Shown: positions 16,889 to 27,234, counted from the first letter of the stretch. The stretch: 64,000 nt of DNA from Acidicapsa acidisoli (GCF_025685625.1 NZ_JAGSYI010000001.1:1116001-1180000), one strand, 5' to 3'. Numbers and translations are program-made. The notes: generated from the sequence alone by a model not told the origin.

Positions 16889-16934
16889 CTTGGAACTTTA
16901 GTTTACTGGTTCCCCTCCGTTCCGGTTTGCGCCT

Positions 16935-19124
16935 CTAGTCCATCAGCTTCTTCGCAAGGTAGGTGTACATCTCGGCCCAGGTACGAGCGTCTTCTTTCAG
17001 GTTTGCGCCCGCCGCGTGGCCGCCTTCTATGATTTCGTCGTAATAGAAAGGCTTGTGGTACTCCTCCATGCGTGCGGCAAATTTGCGCGCATGGACGGGG
17101 CCAACGCGGTCATCCTTGGTGGTGGTGAAGATAAGCGGTTCGGGATAGGTCACGTCGGGCTTCAGGTTGTTGTAGGGCGAGATGGAGGCCAGAAATGCCC
17201 GCTCCTCGGGCACGGAAACGGAGCCGTATTCTCCAACCCACGAGGCGCCTGCCGCGATGTGTTCGAAGCCCAGCATGTCGAGCAAGGGAACCTGAATGAC
17301 GACGGCGTTCCACAGATCCGGATGCTGGTTGAACTCGACACCCATGAGCAGGCCACCATTGGAGCCGCCCATGATTCCCAGTCGGCGCGGCGAGGTGATC
17401 TTGCGCGCGATGAGATCCTGGCCAACCGCCGCAAAGTCGTCATAGATGCGTTGGCGATGGGTCTTGAGGCCGGCCTCATGCCACGCGGGCCCGAATTCTC
17501 CACCGCCACGAATGTTGGCCAGCACATAGACGCCGCCGTGCTCGAGCCAGAGCTTGCCGACCAGGCCGGAATAATCCGGCGTCATGGAGACCTGGAAGCC
17601 TCCGTAGGCGGTCATGAGGGTTGGATTTGAGCCGTCGTAGGGAATGCTTTTGCGATGCACGACGAAGTACGGCACCTTGGTGCCATCTTTCGAAGTCGCT
17701 TCCAGTTGCTCGACGATGTCCGTCGAGGCATCGAACTGGGCAGGCAGCGTCTTCACGGCTTTCAACTCGCCCGTCGCGGCGTCTCCGAGTTCGAGCGACG
17801 ACGGTGTCAGGAATCCTGTGAGCGAGAGGAAGAATTTGTCGTCGGAGGTATTCGTAGTCTCGATTTCGACGGTGAGGTTGTCGGGGACATCGAGTTTCTT
17901 GCGAGTCCAGGCGCCGTCTTTGCCGTGCGTGTATTCGTAGATGCGTCCCTGGACGTGATCGAGGGTGGTCAGAAGGAGATGATTGCGAGTCGCGTCAACG
18001 GATTGCTCGAACTCCTGGCTGCTGGGAGCAAAAACTACGGTGGGCTTGAGGTGTACAGGGTCTTTCTCAACATCGGCGAGGGAAAGGGCGAGGACGGTTC
18101 CCTGAACAAGTTTCTGCGAACCGGCCCGGGCCCCAGCCGGAATCCAGTCTTCATTGATTTCGAAGATCAGCTGGCCATCGAGCAAGCCGCCGGGTACGAA
18201 CTTACGCGGCAGCCCCAGCAACTTGACGCCGCTGGGCGTTACCAGAGAGAGTTCGATTTCGAAGGTGCTGAGAGGCCTGTAGATGAATACAGCCCGATGG
18301 CCCTGAGCGTCGTTCAGAACGAAGGGGCTGGTGCCGTAGCCGCCGTCTGTCTGGGTTCCGCGAAAAATCTCCGTGGCCTGATCGAGCGGCTGGCCGCGCT
18401 TCCACATCTTGACAACGAAGGGATAGCCGGACGCTGTCATGGTTCCGTTGCCCCAGTCGCGGGCCACAAGCAGGGTGTCCTTGTCGACCCATGCGGCGCG
18501 CTGCTTGGATTTCGGAAGGACGAAACCACCGGCATCGGGGCTGACAAATTTACCGGTCTTGAGATCGAATTCACGTAAAGTATCAGCGTCTTCTCCGCCG
18601 GCGGAAAGACCGGCGAGGCAAAGACCATCTCCGGGATAGAGGCACCTCAGACCGTGCCGGACCCAATTTTCGTTGTCCGCCTTGGCCAGAGCGTCATAGT
18701 CGAGGACGGTCTGCCATTTGGGCTGCGGGGTGAGGTAGTCGGCAAGCGTGGTCTTGCGCACGATGCCGCGGACATGCTCAGCGTCCTGCCAGGTGTTGTA
18801 GACCGTGCCCTCGCGAAAATCTGGGATTGCCAGCCGGTCCGGTGACTCAAGCACTTTGAGCGCATCGGCGCGGAACGCGACAAACCTGGGATCTGCTTCG
18901 AGGACCTTGGCGGTGCGCTCATTTTCCGCTTTGACCCACTCCATCGGCCGCGCGCCGTTGACGTCTTCCAGCCACTGGTAGTTATCCGGCTGCTCTGCCG
19001 GTGCGGGATTCACCGGTGCGCTTGCGGATGGATTCGCAGATGGCTGAGAAAAACTCAGCGAAGGCACAAGGGAGACAGAAAACGATACAAGAGCAGCGAG
19101 GTGAACTACGCGATTGGTATACAT
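16935..19124 (-). CDS. Prolyl oligopeptidase-family serine peptidase (S9A), exported
   Basis: This secreted peptidase of 729 residues would cut short peptides after proline. A signal peptide (hydrophobic VVHLAALVSFSVSLVPSLSFS) is followed by an N-terminal segment (YQWLEDVNGARPMEWV), a beta-propeller (about residues 75-440) and a C-terminal alpha/beta-hydrolase domain. The nucleophile is Ser 588 in GIMGGSNGGLLMG, and the catalytic His is in IEGGHAAGANL near the end; LMTAYGGFQ forms the oxyanion region. The ATG at 19124 is chosen because AGGAG sits six bases upstream; a TTG at 19130 would add two residues. It diverges from the gamma-glutamyltransferase gene, another exported peptide-processing enzyme. 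Confidence 0.93.
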   Translation of the reverse strand: MYTNRVVHLAALVSFSVSLVPSLSFSQPSANPSASAPVNPAPAEQPDNYQWLEDVNGARPMEWVKAENERTAKVLEADPRFVAFRADALKVLESPDRLAIPDFREGTVYNTWQDAEHVRGIVRKTTLADYLTPQPKWQTVLDYDALAKADNENWVRHGLRCLYPGDGLCLAGLSAGGEDADTLREFDLKTGKFVSPDAGGFVLPKSKQRAAWVDKDTLLVARDWGNGTMTASGYPFVVKMWKRGQPLDQATEIFRGTQTDGGYGTSPFVLNDAQGHRAVFIYRPLSTFEIELSLVTPSGVKLLGLPRKFVPGGLLDGQLIFEINEDWIPAGARAGSQKLVQGTVLALSLADVEKDPVHLKPTVVFAPSSQEFEQSVDATRNHLLLTTLDHVQGRIYEYTHGKDGAWTRKKLDVPDNLTVEIETTNTSDDKFFLSLTGFLTPSSLELGDAATGELKAVKTLPAQFDASTDIVEQLEATSKDGTKVPYFVVHRKSIPYDGSNPTLMTAYGGFQVSMTPDYSGLVGKLWLEHGGVYVLANIRGGGEFGPAWHEAGLKTHRQRIYDDFAAVGQDLIARKITSPRRLGIMGGSNGGLLMGVEFNQHPDLWNAVVIQVPLLDMLGFEHIAAGASWVGEYGSVSVPEERAFLASISPYNNLKPDVTYPEPLIFTTTKDDRVGPVHARKFAARMEEYHKPFYYDEIIEGGHAAGANLKEDARTWAEMYTYLAKKLMD

Positions 19125-19229
19125 GATCAACTCCTAACAAGGACCACGTGAATTCAAGGTTGACCGAAGCGTAAAGCAAGAGAGCGACGCACACAAGAAT
19201 TATGCTGGCGGTATGATGGTCCCAATCCG

Positions 19230-21011
19230 ATGATTATTCGCACATTCCCCAGGCGCACTCCTCTGCTGGCAGTTACTCTCGGAATTTCCACAGCTTTTGC
19301 ACACTTCGGCGCAGCTCAGGAAAACAAGCAGGAAACCGGCGGTATCGCCTACCGCGACGAGCAGCCGGTTCGCGCCCAACACGGCATGGTGGTCAGTGTG
19401 CATCACCTGGCTTCCGACGCTGGTGTGGAGATCCTGAAGGCTGGCGGCAACGCGGTGGATGCCGCGGTCGCGACAGGATTTGCGCTGGCCGTGGTGCATC
19501 CGATTGCCGGAAACCTGGGTGGCGGCGGATTTCTGCTGCTGCGCACGCACGACGGACATTCCACGTTTATCGACTATCGCGAGCAGGCTCCGCTGGCTGC
19601 GTCGGAAGACATGTATCTCGATGCCAAAGGCAACGTGCTGCCCGCCGACAATCTGCAATCGAGCGTCACAGGGTATCGCTCCATTGCCACGCCCGGCTCA
19701 GTGGCAGGCATGGCGTATGCCGAGAAAAAGTATGGCAGGCTGGGGCTGGCCCGCGTGATGGCTCCGGCGATCAAGCTGGCCGAGAATGGTTTTGTCCTAA
19801 GCGGCGAAGAGGCTCACGAACTCCACTCTTCCGGTCTCGGTCTCTTCCCGGATACAAAGCGCATCTTCCAGCGCGATGGCCATTACTACGAAGCCAATGA
19901 GGTTTTCAAGCAGCCAGAACTGGCGCGGACCCTCAAGCGAATCGCCGCCGACCCAAGCGACTTTTATCACGGCAAGCTCGCTCGGGAACTGGTCGCCGAC
20001 CTGCGCAAAGGCGGTGGGCTGATCACGCTCGACGATCTGGCGCATTACGAGGTCAAGGAGCGAACGCCGGTCACCGGTTCCTTTCACAACTACACGGTGA
20101 TCAGCGCACCGCCGCCGTCCTCTGGCGGAGTGGTGCTGCTGTCGGCGCTGAACATCCTTGCGGGCTACGATCTGACGAAGTTCGAAGACCGCAGCCCCGC
20201 GTGGATTCACCTGATCACCGAGGCTTACCGCCGGGCGTATATGGACCGCAGCGATTATCTGGGCGACCCCGACTACAACAGGATTCCGGTCACGGAGCTG
20301 ACCAGCAAGCAATATGCCGATGCGTGGCGCGCGAGCATTACAGACAAGGCCACTCAAAGCGCCGACCTGCACCGGCCGGATGGATTTTTGCCGCCTGCGC
20401 CCAGGACCGCGGGCCAGCGCATCGAGTCGCCGGACACGACGCACTATTCGGTGGTGGACAAAGACGGAAATGCCGTTTCCGTTACAACGACCCTGAACAA
20501 CTCATTTGGTTCTCAGGTCACTGCGGGCGACCTCGGTTTTCTGCTCAATGATGAGATGGACGACTTTGCCGCAAAGGTGGGTGCACCCAATCTGTACGGC
20601 CTCATTCAGGGCCCCGCGGACGCGATCGCTCCGCGCAAGCGGCCTCTGTCTGCGATGACGCCGACGGTTGTACTGGAGGATGGCAAGCTTCGCTTTGTAC
20701 TCGGTTCGCCCGGCGGCGGACGCATTATTACCACCGTGGCGAATATCTTCTTGTCCGCTTCGGAAGGTGGCCTGAACATTCAGCAGGCGGTCGACGCACC
20801 CCGCTTCCACCACCAATACTTGCCGGACAAGCTCTCGCTCGAAGCCGGGTTTCCGCAGTCCACGCAAGACGCGCTGAAGGCGATGGGTTACACGATCGAC
20901 ACACGCTCTCAGTGGTCCAACGGCGAATGCATTGCAGTCGACGCGAAGACAGGTGAGCTATTAGGCGGGCAGGACCATCGTAGCCACTATGGCAAGGCCG
21001 CTGGATACTGA
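19230..21011 (+). CDS. ggt: Gamma-glutamyltransferase, exported
   Basis: This periplasmic enzyme of 593 residues would hydrolyse or transfer the gamma-glutamyl group of glutathione and similar compounds. It has a signal peptide (TPLLAVTLGISTAFAHFGAA). The Ntn-hydrolase precursor should self-cleave before Thr 403, the first Thr of TTHYSVVDKDGNAVS, giving the two subunits. Other family motifs are GGNAVDAAVATGFALAVV, NLGGGGFLL, SAPPPSSGGVVLLSAL and GSPGGGRIITTV. Length and order match the family. It shares a 105-base divergent promoter region with the S9A peptidase. Confidence 0.95.
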   Translation: MIIRTFPRRTPLLAVTLGISTAFAHFGAAQENKQETGGIAYRDEQPVRAQHGMVVSVHHLASDAGVEILKAGGNAVDAAVATGFALAVVHPIAGNLGGGGFLLLRTHDGHSTFIDYREQAPLAASEDMYLDAKGNVLPADNLQSSVTGYRSIATPGSVAGMAYAEKKYGRLGLARVMAPAIKLAENGFVLSGEEAHELHSSGLGLFPDTKRIFQRDGHYYEANEVFKQPELARTLKRIAADPSDFYHGKLARELVADLRKGGGLITLDDLAHYEVKERTPVTGSFHNYTVISAPPPSSGGVVLLSALNILAGYDLTKFEDRSPAWIHLITEAYRRAYMDRSDYLGDPDYNRIPVTELTSKQYADAWRASITDKATQSADLHRPDGFLPPAPRTAGQRIESPDTTHYSVVDKDGNAVSVTTTLNNSFGSQVTAGDLGFLLNDEMDDFAAKVGAPNLYGLIQGPADAIAPRKRPLSAMTPTVVLEDGKLRFVLGSPGGGRIITTVANIFLSASEGGLNIQQAVDAPRFHHQYLPDKLSLEAGFPQSTQDALKAMGYTIDTRSQWSNGECIAVDAKTGELLGGQDHRSHYGKAAGY

Positions 21012-21140
21012 GTTCCGGCGGCAAGTATTGACGAACCTACTCCCCTGATTCATCGTGGGTTCTTCAAGCGTCAGCCCCGAAAATGCGACAATGGTTTCAG
21101 TACCGTGGCTGTCAACTCGGTATCGGGGGCGAGAACAACC

Positions 21141-21971
21141 ATGTTGCGATGTCTTTCGACGCACCTGTTCCTGAAGGAGCGCCTGCATCCGGGGCTGCTT
21201 GAACTGGCCGCCCGGAGCGGCGCGCAGGCGGTCGAAATCTTTGCCGCGCGTCAGCACTTCGACTACACCAGCCGCGAGCATGTTCATGAGCTGGCCGACT
21301 GGTTCGCATCGAATGAATTACAGCCATGGTCGATGCATGCGCCGCTCTTTCCGGATCGCGAGATGGGCCGCGCCGGTGCTCCGGCAGTAAACCTGCTTCA
21401 TCCCGAAAAATCGCGCCGGATCGACGCCATGGACGAGGTCAAGCGCGCCCTCGAAACCGCCGAGCACATCCATTTCAAGAACCTCGTCGTGCATCTGGGC
21501 GAGCGATCCGATACCTGGTCGCCGCGTACACTGGAGCACGCCCTCACAGCACTTGAGCATCTGGATGCTTTCGCGCGACCGCTCGGCGTGCGGCTGCTGG
21601 CGGAAAATCTGGTCAATGAACCGACCACCCCCGAGCACCTGATCGAGATCCTCACCTTGGGCCATCTCACGCGCATCGGCGTCTGCATGGATCTGGGCCA
21701 CGCCCACATGACGGTCGGAATCCCGGACGCTATTGCCACGTTGGCCAGCCGTCCTGGAACGATTGGTTCCGTGCATGTGCATGACAACCATGGCATGCGC
21801 GATGAGCACCTCTGGCCGGGCGACGGCAACATCGCATGGCCGAAGACCATGGAATCCTTCAAGGCACTGGCCGAACCTCCAGCGTTCGTGCTGGAAATCC
21901 ACTACACTCTGGCCGAGACTCACACTGCGATCAGCGAGAAAGTACAGTCGGCCTTCGATCGGCTGGCGTAG
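21141..21971 (+). CDS. Sugar phosphate isomerase/epimerase-like TIM barrel protein
   Basis: This is a 276-residue protein of the AP endonuclease 2 / xylose isomerase-like barrel superfamily. Features are LAARSGAQAVEIFAAR, WSMHAPLF, the metal ligands in NLVVHLGE, RLLAENL, VCMDLGHAHM, GSVHVHDNHG and FVLEIHY, which fit a divalent-metal TIM barrel. The substrate cannot be told; members include sugar isomerases, epimerases and endonuclease IV-like proteins. The ATG at 21141 is chosen because the family starts right at the first strand (MLRCLSTHLFL); a GTG at 21105 would add 12 residues with no family match. It lies between ggt and asnS, all on the plus strand but with loose spacing. Confidence 0.82.
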   Translation: MLRCLSTHLFLKERLHPGLLELAARSGAQAVEIFAARQHFDYTSREHVHELADWFASNELQPWSMHAPLFPDREMGRAGAPAVNLLHPEKSRRIDAMDEVKRALETAEHIHFKNLVVHLGERSDTWSPRTLEHALTALEHLDAFARPLGVRLLAENLVNEPTTPEHLIEILTLGHLTRIGVCMDLGHAHMTVGIPDAIATLASRPGTIGSVHVHDNHGMRDEHLWPGDGNIAWPKTMESFKALAEPPAFVLEIHYTLAETHTAISEKVQSAFDRLA

Positions 21972-22156
21972 TCTGCATCGGGTCCGGCCTGTCCGGTAAA
22001 AACTCGATATTCACACCCTGGCTTATCGCGAGGTTGCAGTGACACGCCGGCCATCCCATCGGTGCTGCCGGAGACACGCCGGTAACGCCCGCGCCCACCC
22101 CACTCGCCCCGCGTTATCCTGAAGAGTCACGGAAGTTCACGAAAGCGGTCCCAAAC

Positions 22157-23497
22157 ATGTCCGAAATCACCTCAACTGCTCCCATCTGCACCATCGCCGA
22201 AATCGGCCGCCACGAAGGCCAATCCGTCACCTTGCGCGGCTGGCTCTACAACCTGCGCGAGAGCGGCAAGCTGCTCTTTCCCATCTTTCGCGACGGCACC
22301 GGCACCATCCAGGGAGTGGCCCACAAGGCCGGCGTCGCGCCGGAGGTCTTTGAAGCGCTTAAGGGCTTGACCCAGGAGTCGAGCGTCATCGTCACCGGTA
22401 AAGTCCGTGCCGACCAGCGCGCCCACGGCGGCTTTGAGCTGGATGTCGAACAGATTCAGGTGGTGCAGCGCGTGCCCGAGGACGATCCGTACCCGATCAC
22501 ACCCAAGGAGCATGGCGTCGAATTTCTGATGGAGCGGCGGCATCTCTGGGTGCGTTCCTCGCGGCAGGTGGCCATCCTGCGCATCCGCGCCGAAATCATG
22601 CGCGCCGCAGCGGAGTACTTCGATTCGAACGGATTCACGCGCACCGATCCGCCCATTCTGACCCCGGCAGCCTGCGAAGGCACTTCGACGCTCTTCCCGG
22701 TCGATTACTTCGGCGAAGAGGCATTCCTGACGCAATCCGGCCAGCTCTACATCGAGTCAACGGCGCTGGCGCTGGGCAAGGTCTATAGCTTCGGGCCCAC
22801 CTTCCGCGCCGAGAAATCCAAGACCCGCCGCCACTTGACCGAGTTCTGGATGATCGAGCCGGAGGTCGCCTACTGCGATCTCGACGGCCTGCTGGAACTG
22901 GCGGAAAACTTCCTCAGCCACATTGTCCAAAGCGTGGTGAAAAATCGCGCGCCGGAGCTGCAGGTAATTGGCCGCGACATCGCTAAGCTGGAGGTGATCC
23001 GGGCTCCGTTCCCGCGCCTGCGCTACGACGAAGCCGTGGCCATGCTCAACCAGGCGCACAAGGACGGCCATCTGGAGAATCCCTTCGAGTACGGCAACGA
23101 CTTCGGCTCGCCGGATGAGACGTGGCTGAGCAGCCAGTTCGACCGCCCTGTGATGGTGCATCGCTACCCGGCCAATGTGAAGGCCTTTTACATGCAGCCC
23201 GACCCGGTCGACCCCACCTTTGCAATGTGCGTGGACGTGCTTGCTCCCGAAGGCTACGGCGAAATCATCGGCGGATCGCAGCGCGTGGACAGCTATGACC
23301 TGCTTAAGAGCCGCATCGAAGAGCACAAGCTGCCGCTCGAAGCCTTCCAGTGGTATCTGGACCTGCGCCGCTACGGGAGCGTGCCGCACAGCGGCTTCGG
23401 CATGGGCATCGAACGCGCCGTAGCGTGGATCTGCGGGCTGGATCACGTGCGCGAGACAATTCCGTTCGCGCGCACGCTGAACCGGATGTTCCCGTAA
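22157..23497 (+). CDS. asnS: Asparaginyl-tRNA synthetase
   Basis: This class II synthetase charges tRNA-Asn. The protein has 446 residues: an N-terminal OB anticodon-binding domain ([18 protein letters not shown]...) up to about residue 105 and a class II catalytic core. Motif 2 is [20 protein letters not shown], followed by [11 protein letters not shown], and motif 3 is [12 protein letters not shown]. AsnRS rather than AspRS is indicated by the short insert-free form and the [11 protein letters not shown] segment. With a true AsnRS here, the GatCA subunits at 42.8-44.6 kb are more likely needed for Gln-tRNA formation. A strong hairpin follows the stop. Confidence 0.95.
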   Translation: MSEITSTAPICTIAEIGRHEGQSVTLRGWLYNLRESGKLLFPIFRDGTGTIQGVAHKAGVAPEVFEALKGLTQESSVIVTGKVRADQRAHGGFELDVEQIQVVQRVPEDDPYPITPKEHGVEFLMERRHLWVRSSRQVAILRIRAEIMRAAAEYFDSNGFTRTDPPILTPAACEGTSTLFPVDYFGEEAFLTQSGQLYIESTALALGKVYSFGPTFRAEKSKTRRHLTEFWMIEPEVAYCDLDGLLELAENFLSHIVQSVVKNRAPELQVIGRDIAKLEVIRAPFPRLRYDEAVAMLNQAHKDGHLENPFEYGNDFGSPDETWLSSQFDRPVMVHRYPANVKAFYMQPDPVDPTFAMCVDVLAPEGYGEIIGGSQRVDSYDLLKSRIEEHKLPLEAFQWYLDLRRYGSVPHSGFGMGIERAVAWICGLDHVRETIPFARTLNRMFP

Positions 23498-23528
23498 GGG
23501 AACCGGTCGGTAAACCAAGTCGGCTTTC

Positions 23529-23571
23529 GAGGTTCTTGTAACTGAGTTTGCAATTCAGTCACAAGAACCTC
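23529..23571. terminator. Bidirectional hairpin between asnS and the amidase gene
   Basis: GAGGTTCTTGT (23529-23539) pairs perfectly with ACAAGAACCTC (23561-23571); after one mismatch five more pairs follow, around a TTTGCAA loop. It lies in the 81-base gap between two convergent genes, 31 bases past asnS and just after the amidase stop. No T-run, so Rho-independent stopping would be weak. Confidence 0.6.
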
Positions 23572-23578
23572 ACCGCAT

Positions 23579-25402
23579 TTAGAACCCAGACGGATGCTCT
23601 CCCACAACGCGGAATGCGGCTTCCAGCGCCACCCCAGCCTGCGCCAGTGTCCCTTCATCAAATAGCCGCCCAACCAGCGTGACGCCATGCGGCACACGGC
23701 GTGGCGGATCGAACTTCGGCAGCGGATGGTTCGGATCAGGCGCCCAGTCGCTGCGAGCCTCCGAGACTTCGACGAACCCGGCACGGAAAGTCAGCGAAGG
23801 ATGCCCGGTGTTATTGGTGATCACCAGCATCTCGTCGCGCAGGGACGGCACGAGCAGCAGGTCAACCTCTGAGAACACCCGCGCCATCTCCTGCGCGACC
23901 TTGCGGCGGAGCCGGTCGGCCTGCACGAAGTCGACCGCCGAAAGGAATCGCGCCTGCCGGAAGCAGTTGGGCCAGGCATCGGGAACCTGCGCTTTCAGTT
24001 CGGCGAGTTGGCCGCTCAGGGTAAGTTCTTCAAAGGCCGCAGCACCCTCGGCAAAGAGGATCAGGTTCAGCGAATCGTAGGGCCAGTCGGGAATTGCGAC
24101 CTCGACAGGGACCATACCGAGCTTCTTTATGGTCTCAAGCGCGGCGCGATCAACGTCAGTCGCCGGAGCCTCTTTCATCCAGCCGGGAAAATATCCGACC
24201 CGCAGGCCTTTGACATTCGCGCCCGCATTGAATGCAAGCTCGCTCGGCACACTGGCCACGTCGCCAGCGTCAGGGCCGGAGATGGCGTTGAGCACGAGGA
24301 TTGCATCTTCCACGCTGCGCGTCATGGGGCCGAGCTTATCCAGCGACCAGCAAAGCGTCATTGCGCCTGTGCGGGCCACGCGGCCGTAGGTCGGGCGCAG
24401 ACCGGTCACGCCGCAGCGCATCGATGGGCTCACGATGCTGCCGCCGGTTTCGCTCCCAATCGCAAAGCCAACCAGTCCCGCAGCCACAGCCGCGCCCGGT
24501 CCGGCGCTCGAACCCGAAGCACCCTCTTCGAGCAGCCACGGATTCATCGTCTGCCCGCCAAACCAGATGTCGTTGAGCGCGAGCGCGCCAAGGCTGAGCT
24601 TGGCCACCAGCACCGCGCCTGCGGCATTAAGGCGTGCAACCACGGCGGAATCACGCTCCGGGACGCGATTGCGGTACGGCTCCGCACCGTAGGTCGTCGG
24701 GATGCCCGCGGTATCCAGCAGATCCTTCGCGCCCCACGGAATGCCATGCAATGGTCCGCGATATTTGCCTGCGGCGATCTCCGTGTCGGCCTGTCGGGCC
24801 TGCGCCAGCGCATGTTCGCGTGTAAGCGTGATGACGCAATGGAGTTTCGGATCGAAGCGCTCCAGCCGGTGAATGTAAATCTCCGTAAGCCGCGTCGAGG
24901 TGAGCTTGCGGCTCTCTATCCAACGCGAAAGCTGCCAGACCGGCGCGAAAGCGATCTCTTCTTCGCTATCGGGCAGCGGCGCGTGATTGTCTTCGCTACG
25001 GACGAACGCATTTCCGCTTGCCAGAGCCTTCGGAACATCCGGCAAACTGGGATTCCACTGCGTCGCGGGCGCGAGCGATGATTCCAGCGCCAGTTTGCGT
25101 GGACCGGTGCGGCGCTCGTACAACGGAGCCATCTGCATGCGCCAGTTGCTGGCCGCAGTCGCGCGGTCGGCGGGAGTCATCTCGAATTGGACCAGCTTTT
25201 CAGCCTCGGCAAATGTCGCGGTCGTTACCTCAGGCCCAACCGGAGGAGCTGTACCGAAAGCAGTCGGCGCGCCCGGCGTCTGGTTTGGCGTCTGGTCCGG
25301 CTTCTGTTCGGGAGCGGCCGAAGCCTGGGCCTTGGCCTGAATGGCCGCGCCGAGCAGGCCGGCGGAGCCGTAAGTGAGGAACTCTCTACGCGAAGATGGC
25401 AT
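23579..25402 (-). CDS. Tat-exported amidase-signature enzyme
   Basis: This predicted periplasmic amidase has 607 residues. The N-terminus has a twin-arginine signal (SRREFLTYGSAGLLGAA). The amidase-signature catalytic triad is present: Lys in GIPWGAKDLLDT, the cis-Ser in GASGSSAGPGAAV, and the nucleophile Ser in GSETGGSIVSPS. A non-conserved N-terminal region of ~140 residues precedes the core. It hydrolyses an amide of unknown identity; it is not the tRNA amidotransferase subunit, which lies at 42.8 kb. Export by Tat suggests that it acts on external amides. It is transcribed alone, convergent with asnS. Confidence 0.88.
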   Translation of the reverse strand: MPSSRREFLTYGSAGLLGAAIQAKAQASAAPEQKPDQTPNQTPGAPTAFGTAPPVGPEVTTATFAEAEKLVQFEMTPADRATAASNWRMQMAPLYERRTGPRKLALESSLAPATQWNPSLPDVPKALASGNAFVRSEDNHAPLPDSEEEIAFAPVWQLSRWIESRKLTSTRLTEIYIHRLERFDPKLHCVITLTREHALAQARQADTEIAAGKYRGPLHGIPWGAKDLLDTAGIPTTYGAEPYRNRVPERDSAVVARLNAAGAVLVAKLSLGALALNDIWFGGQTMNPWLLEEGASGSSAGPGAAVAAGLVGFAIGSETGGSIVSPSMRCGVTGLRPTYGRVARTGAMTLCWSLDKLGPMTRSVEDAILVLNAISGPDAGDVASVPSELAFNAGANVKGLRVGYFPGWMKEAPATDVDRAALETIKKLGMVPVEVAIPDWPYDSLNLILFAEGAAAFEELTLSGQLAELKAQVPDAWPNCFRQARFLSAVDFVQADRLRRKVAQEMARVFSEVDLLLVPSLRDEMLVITNNTGHPSLTFRAGFVEVSEARSDWAPDPNHPLPKFDPPRRVPHGVTLVGRLFDEGTLAQAGVALEAAFRVVGEHPSGF

Positions 25403-25521
25403 TGTCTTCCTTGGAGCAACGGGATAAGTCTTGTTTCCCGCGAACTATCGAAACTATATCAGCGAGCCGCGCCCCGGAAACCTGTGCAAACTCGTCGAAT
25501 CTTCCCGCTGCAAAATGCGAA

Positions 25522-25542
25522 GGCCGCCCAGATTGGACGGCC
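25522..25542 (-). terminator. Hairpin downstream of frr
   Basis: GGCCGCCC and GGACGGCC form a stem with one internal mismatch around a short loop. It starts about 48 bases past the frr stop and is followed on the minus strand by CTTCGCATTTT. It is a plausible but weak terminator. Confidence 0.4.
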
Positions 25543-25589
25543 CGCGCGTTTGAAATTCCTGGGATGATTACGAATCGTCCTCAACCGGA

Positions 25590-26177
25590 TCAGATCTGCA
25601 TGATGTCGATTTCCTTCTTGCGGGCTGCTTCTTCCAGCTTGCGAATCTCGTCATTCAGCATCGTCTGCACTTCTTCCTGCGCCCGCTTTTCCTCGTCTTC
25701 GCTGACTTTCTTGTCCTTGGCGAGCTTCTTGAGGTGATCATTGCCGTCGCGGCGAACATTGCGCAGAGCAGTCTTGTGATCTTCGAGCTCCTGGTTGAGC
25801 TGCTTGACCACGCCCCGCCTGCGCTCTTCGGTCATGGGCGGAATCGGCACGCGCAGTATCCGACCATCACTCTGCGGATTGAAGCCATGCTCAGGCGCTC
25901 GCAGCGCCTTTTCGATCTCCTTCACCAGCCCCGCATCCCAGGGCTGCACCAGGATCAGGTTCGCCTCGGGAGTCGTAACCTGCGCGATCTGCGTTAGCGG
26001 CGTAGGCGTGCCGTAGTAGTCGACCCGCACCTGATCCAGGAGCTGCACGCTGGCCCGCCCGGTTCGGAGCGAAACCAGATGCGTCTGGAAATCTGTGACT
26101 GCCTTGTCCATCCGCCGCTTCAGATCCGAATGCACTTCCTTGAGCACCGGATTGCCTGCCATAAACGAAACTGCCAT
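25590..26177 (-). CDS. frr: Ribosome recycling factor
   Basis: RRF splits post-termination ribosomes together with EF-G. The 195 residues cover the three-helix bundle and domain II: MDKAVTDFQTHLVSLRTGRAS, VDYYGTPTPLTQIAQV, PWDAGLVKEIEKA, GRILRVPIPPMTEERRR, and the helical C-terminus. The ATG at 26177 is selected because AGAGGAA lies about five bases upstream; an ATG at 26162 is also possible, while the longer reading to 26231 lacks support. It stands alone here, without the usual rpsB-tsf-pyrH neighbours. Confidence 0.96.
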   Translation of the reverse strand: MAVSFMAGNPVLKEVHSDLKRRMDKAVTDFQTHLVSLRTGRASVQLLDQVRVDYYGTPTPLTQIAQVTTPEANLILVQPWDAGLVKEIEKALRAPEHGFNPQSDGRILRVPIPPMTEERRRGVVKQLNQELEDHKTALRNVRRDGNDHLKKLAKDKKVSEDEEKRAQEEVQTMLNDEIRKLEEAARKKEIDIMQI

Positions 26178-26322
26178 CGCGTTCCTCTTCCCTGTGCCCC
26201 AACACTGTGAGCCCGGTTGGCACAAATGCAAAGGTTATTTTATCGAACTGGGTCAGAAAGTGCTGCCTCCGCAACCATAATCGCCGCCTCAATTGGGTTG
26301 AAGTCAGCTCAACACAGGCGAT

Positions 26323-27228
26323 CTACGCCAGCACTCGCAGCCCGGTCGATGCTGCCTGCTCATGCGCGTGGTAGCTCGACCGCACAAGCGGACCCGACTC
26401 AACGTGGCGGAAGCCCATCTTCAGCGCCTCAGTCTTGAGATCGGCGAACTCCTTCGGCGTGTAAAGCCGCGCCATGGGGAGGTGATCCTTCGACGGCCGC
26501 AGATACTGCCCGATCGTCAAAATGTCGCAGTGCACCGCAGCCAGATCGCGGAAAACCTCCAGCAGTTCGCTGGTTTCTTCGCCGAGACCCACCATGACCC
26601 CGGACTTGGTGATGCCGCTCGGATTTAGCTCCTTGGCGTATTCCAGCAGGCGTAGCGTCCGTTCATAGCGAGCACCGGAGCGCACGACACGGTAGAGTCG
26701 TGGCACCGATTCAGTGTTGTGATTCAAGACTTCCGGCCTGGCGTCGACCACCACGCGAATCGCCTCGGGATTGCCCTGAAAATCCGGGATTAGCACCTCG
26801 ACCTGGCACCCAGGAGCCTGGCGGCGAATCTCGTCGATCACCATAGCAAACGCCCGCGCCCCGCCCACCAGATCATCATCGCGATTCACGCTGGTAATGA
26901 CCGCGTGCTGCAGACCAAGAATGGCGACAGCCTCCGCCACGCGGCGCGGCTCGTCATAATCGATTGGCTCAGGCCGTCCCTTGGGCACAGCGCAAAAGCC
27001 GCAGCGCCGCGTGCACAGGTTGCCGAGCATCATGAAGGTGGCCGTTTTGTGCTGCCAGCACTCGCCGATGTTAGGGCAATGCGCGCTCTCGCAGACGGTG
27101 TGCAGGTTGAGCGAACGGGCCAGCCGCTTCAAGTCGTGGTAGTTCTCGCCGACGGGCGCGCGCGCCTTGAGCCACTCGGGTTTCGGCGTGGGAGCCTTGC
27201 GGACCGGTTCGATCTGAATGAGTTCCAT
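26323..27228 (-). CDS. lipA: Lipoyl synthase
   Basis: LipA is a radical-SAM enzyme that inserts two sulfurs into octanoyl groups on lipoyl domains. The 301 residues carry both cluster motifs: the auxiliary cluster Cys set in VCESAHCPNIGECW and the radical-SAM CTRRCGFC. Family segments ATFMMLGN, ITSVNRDDDLVGGA, NHNTESVPRLY, KSGVMVGLGE and LTIGQYLRPS are present, and the C-terminal RSSY. The ATG at 27228 is chosen; a GTG immediately before it would add one residue. It starts 6 bases after the stop of the DUF2236 gene, so the two are probably co-transcribed. No lipB was seen nearby. Confidence 0.96.
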   Translation of the reverse strand: MELIQIEPVRKAPTPKPEWLKARAPVGENYHDLKRLARSLNLHTVCESAHCPNIGECWQHKTATFMMLGNLCTRRCGFCAVPKGRPEPIDYDEPRRVAEAVAILGLQHAVITSVNRDDDLVGGARAFAMVIDEIRRQAPGCQVEVLIPDFQGNPEAIRVVVDARPEVLNHNTESVPRLYRVVRSGARYERTLRLLEYAKELNPSGITKSGVMVGLGEETSELLEVFRDLAAVHCDILTIGQYLRPSKDHLPMARLYTPKEFADLKTEALKMGFRHVESGPLVRSSYHAHEQAASTGLRVLA

Positions 27229-27234
27229 CACCCA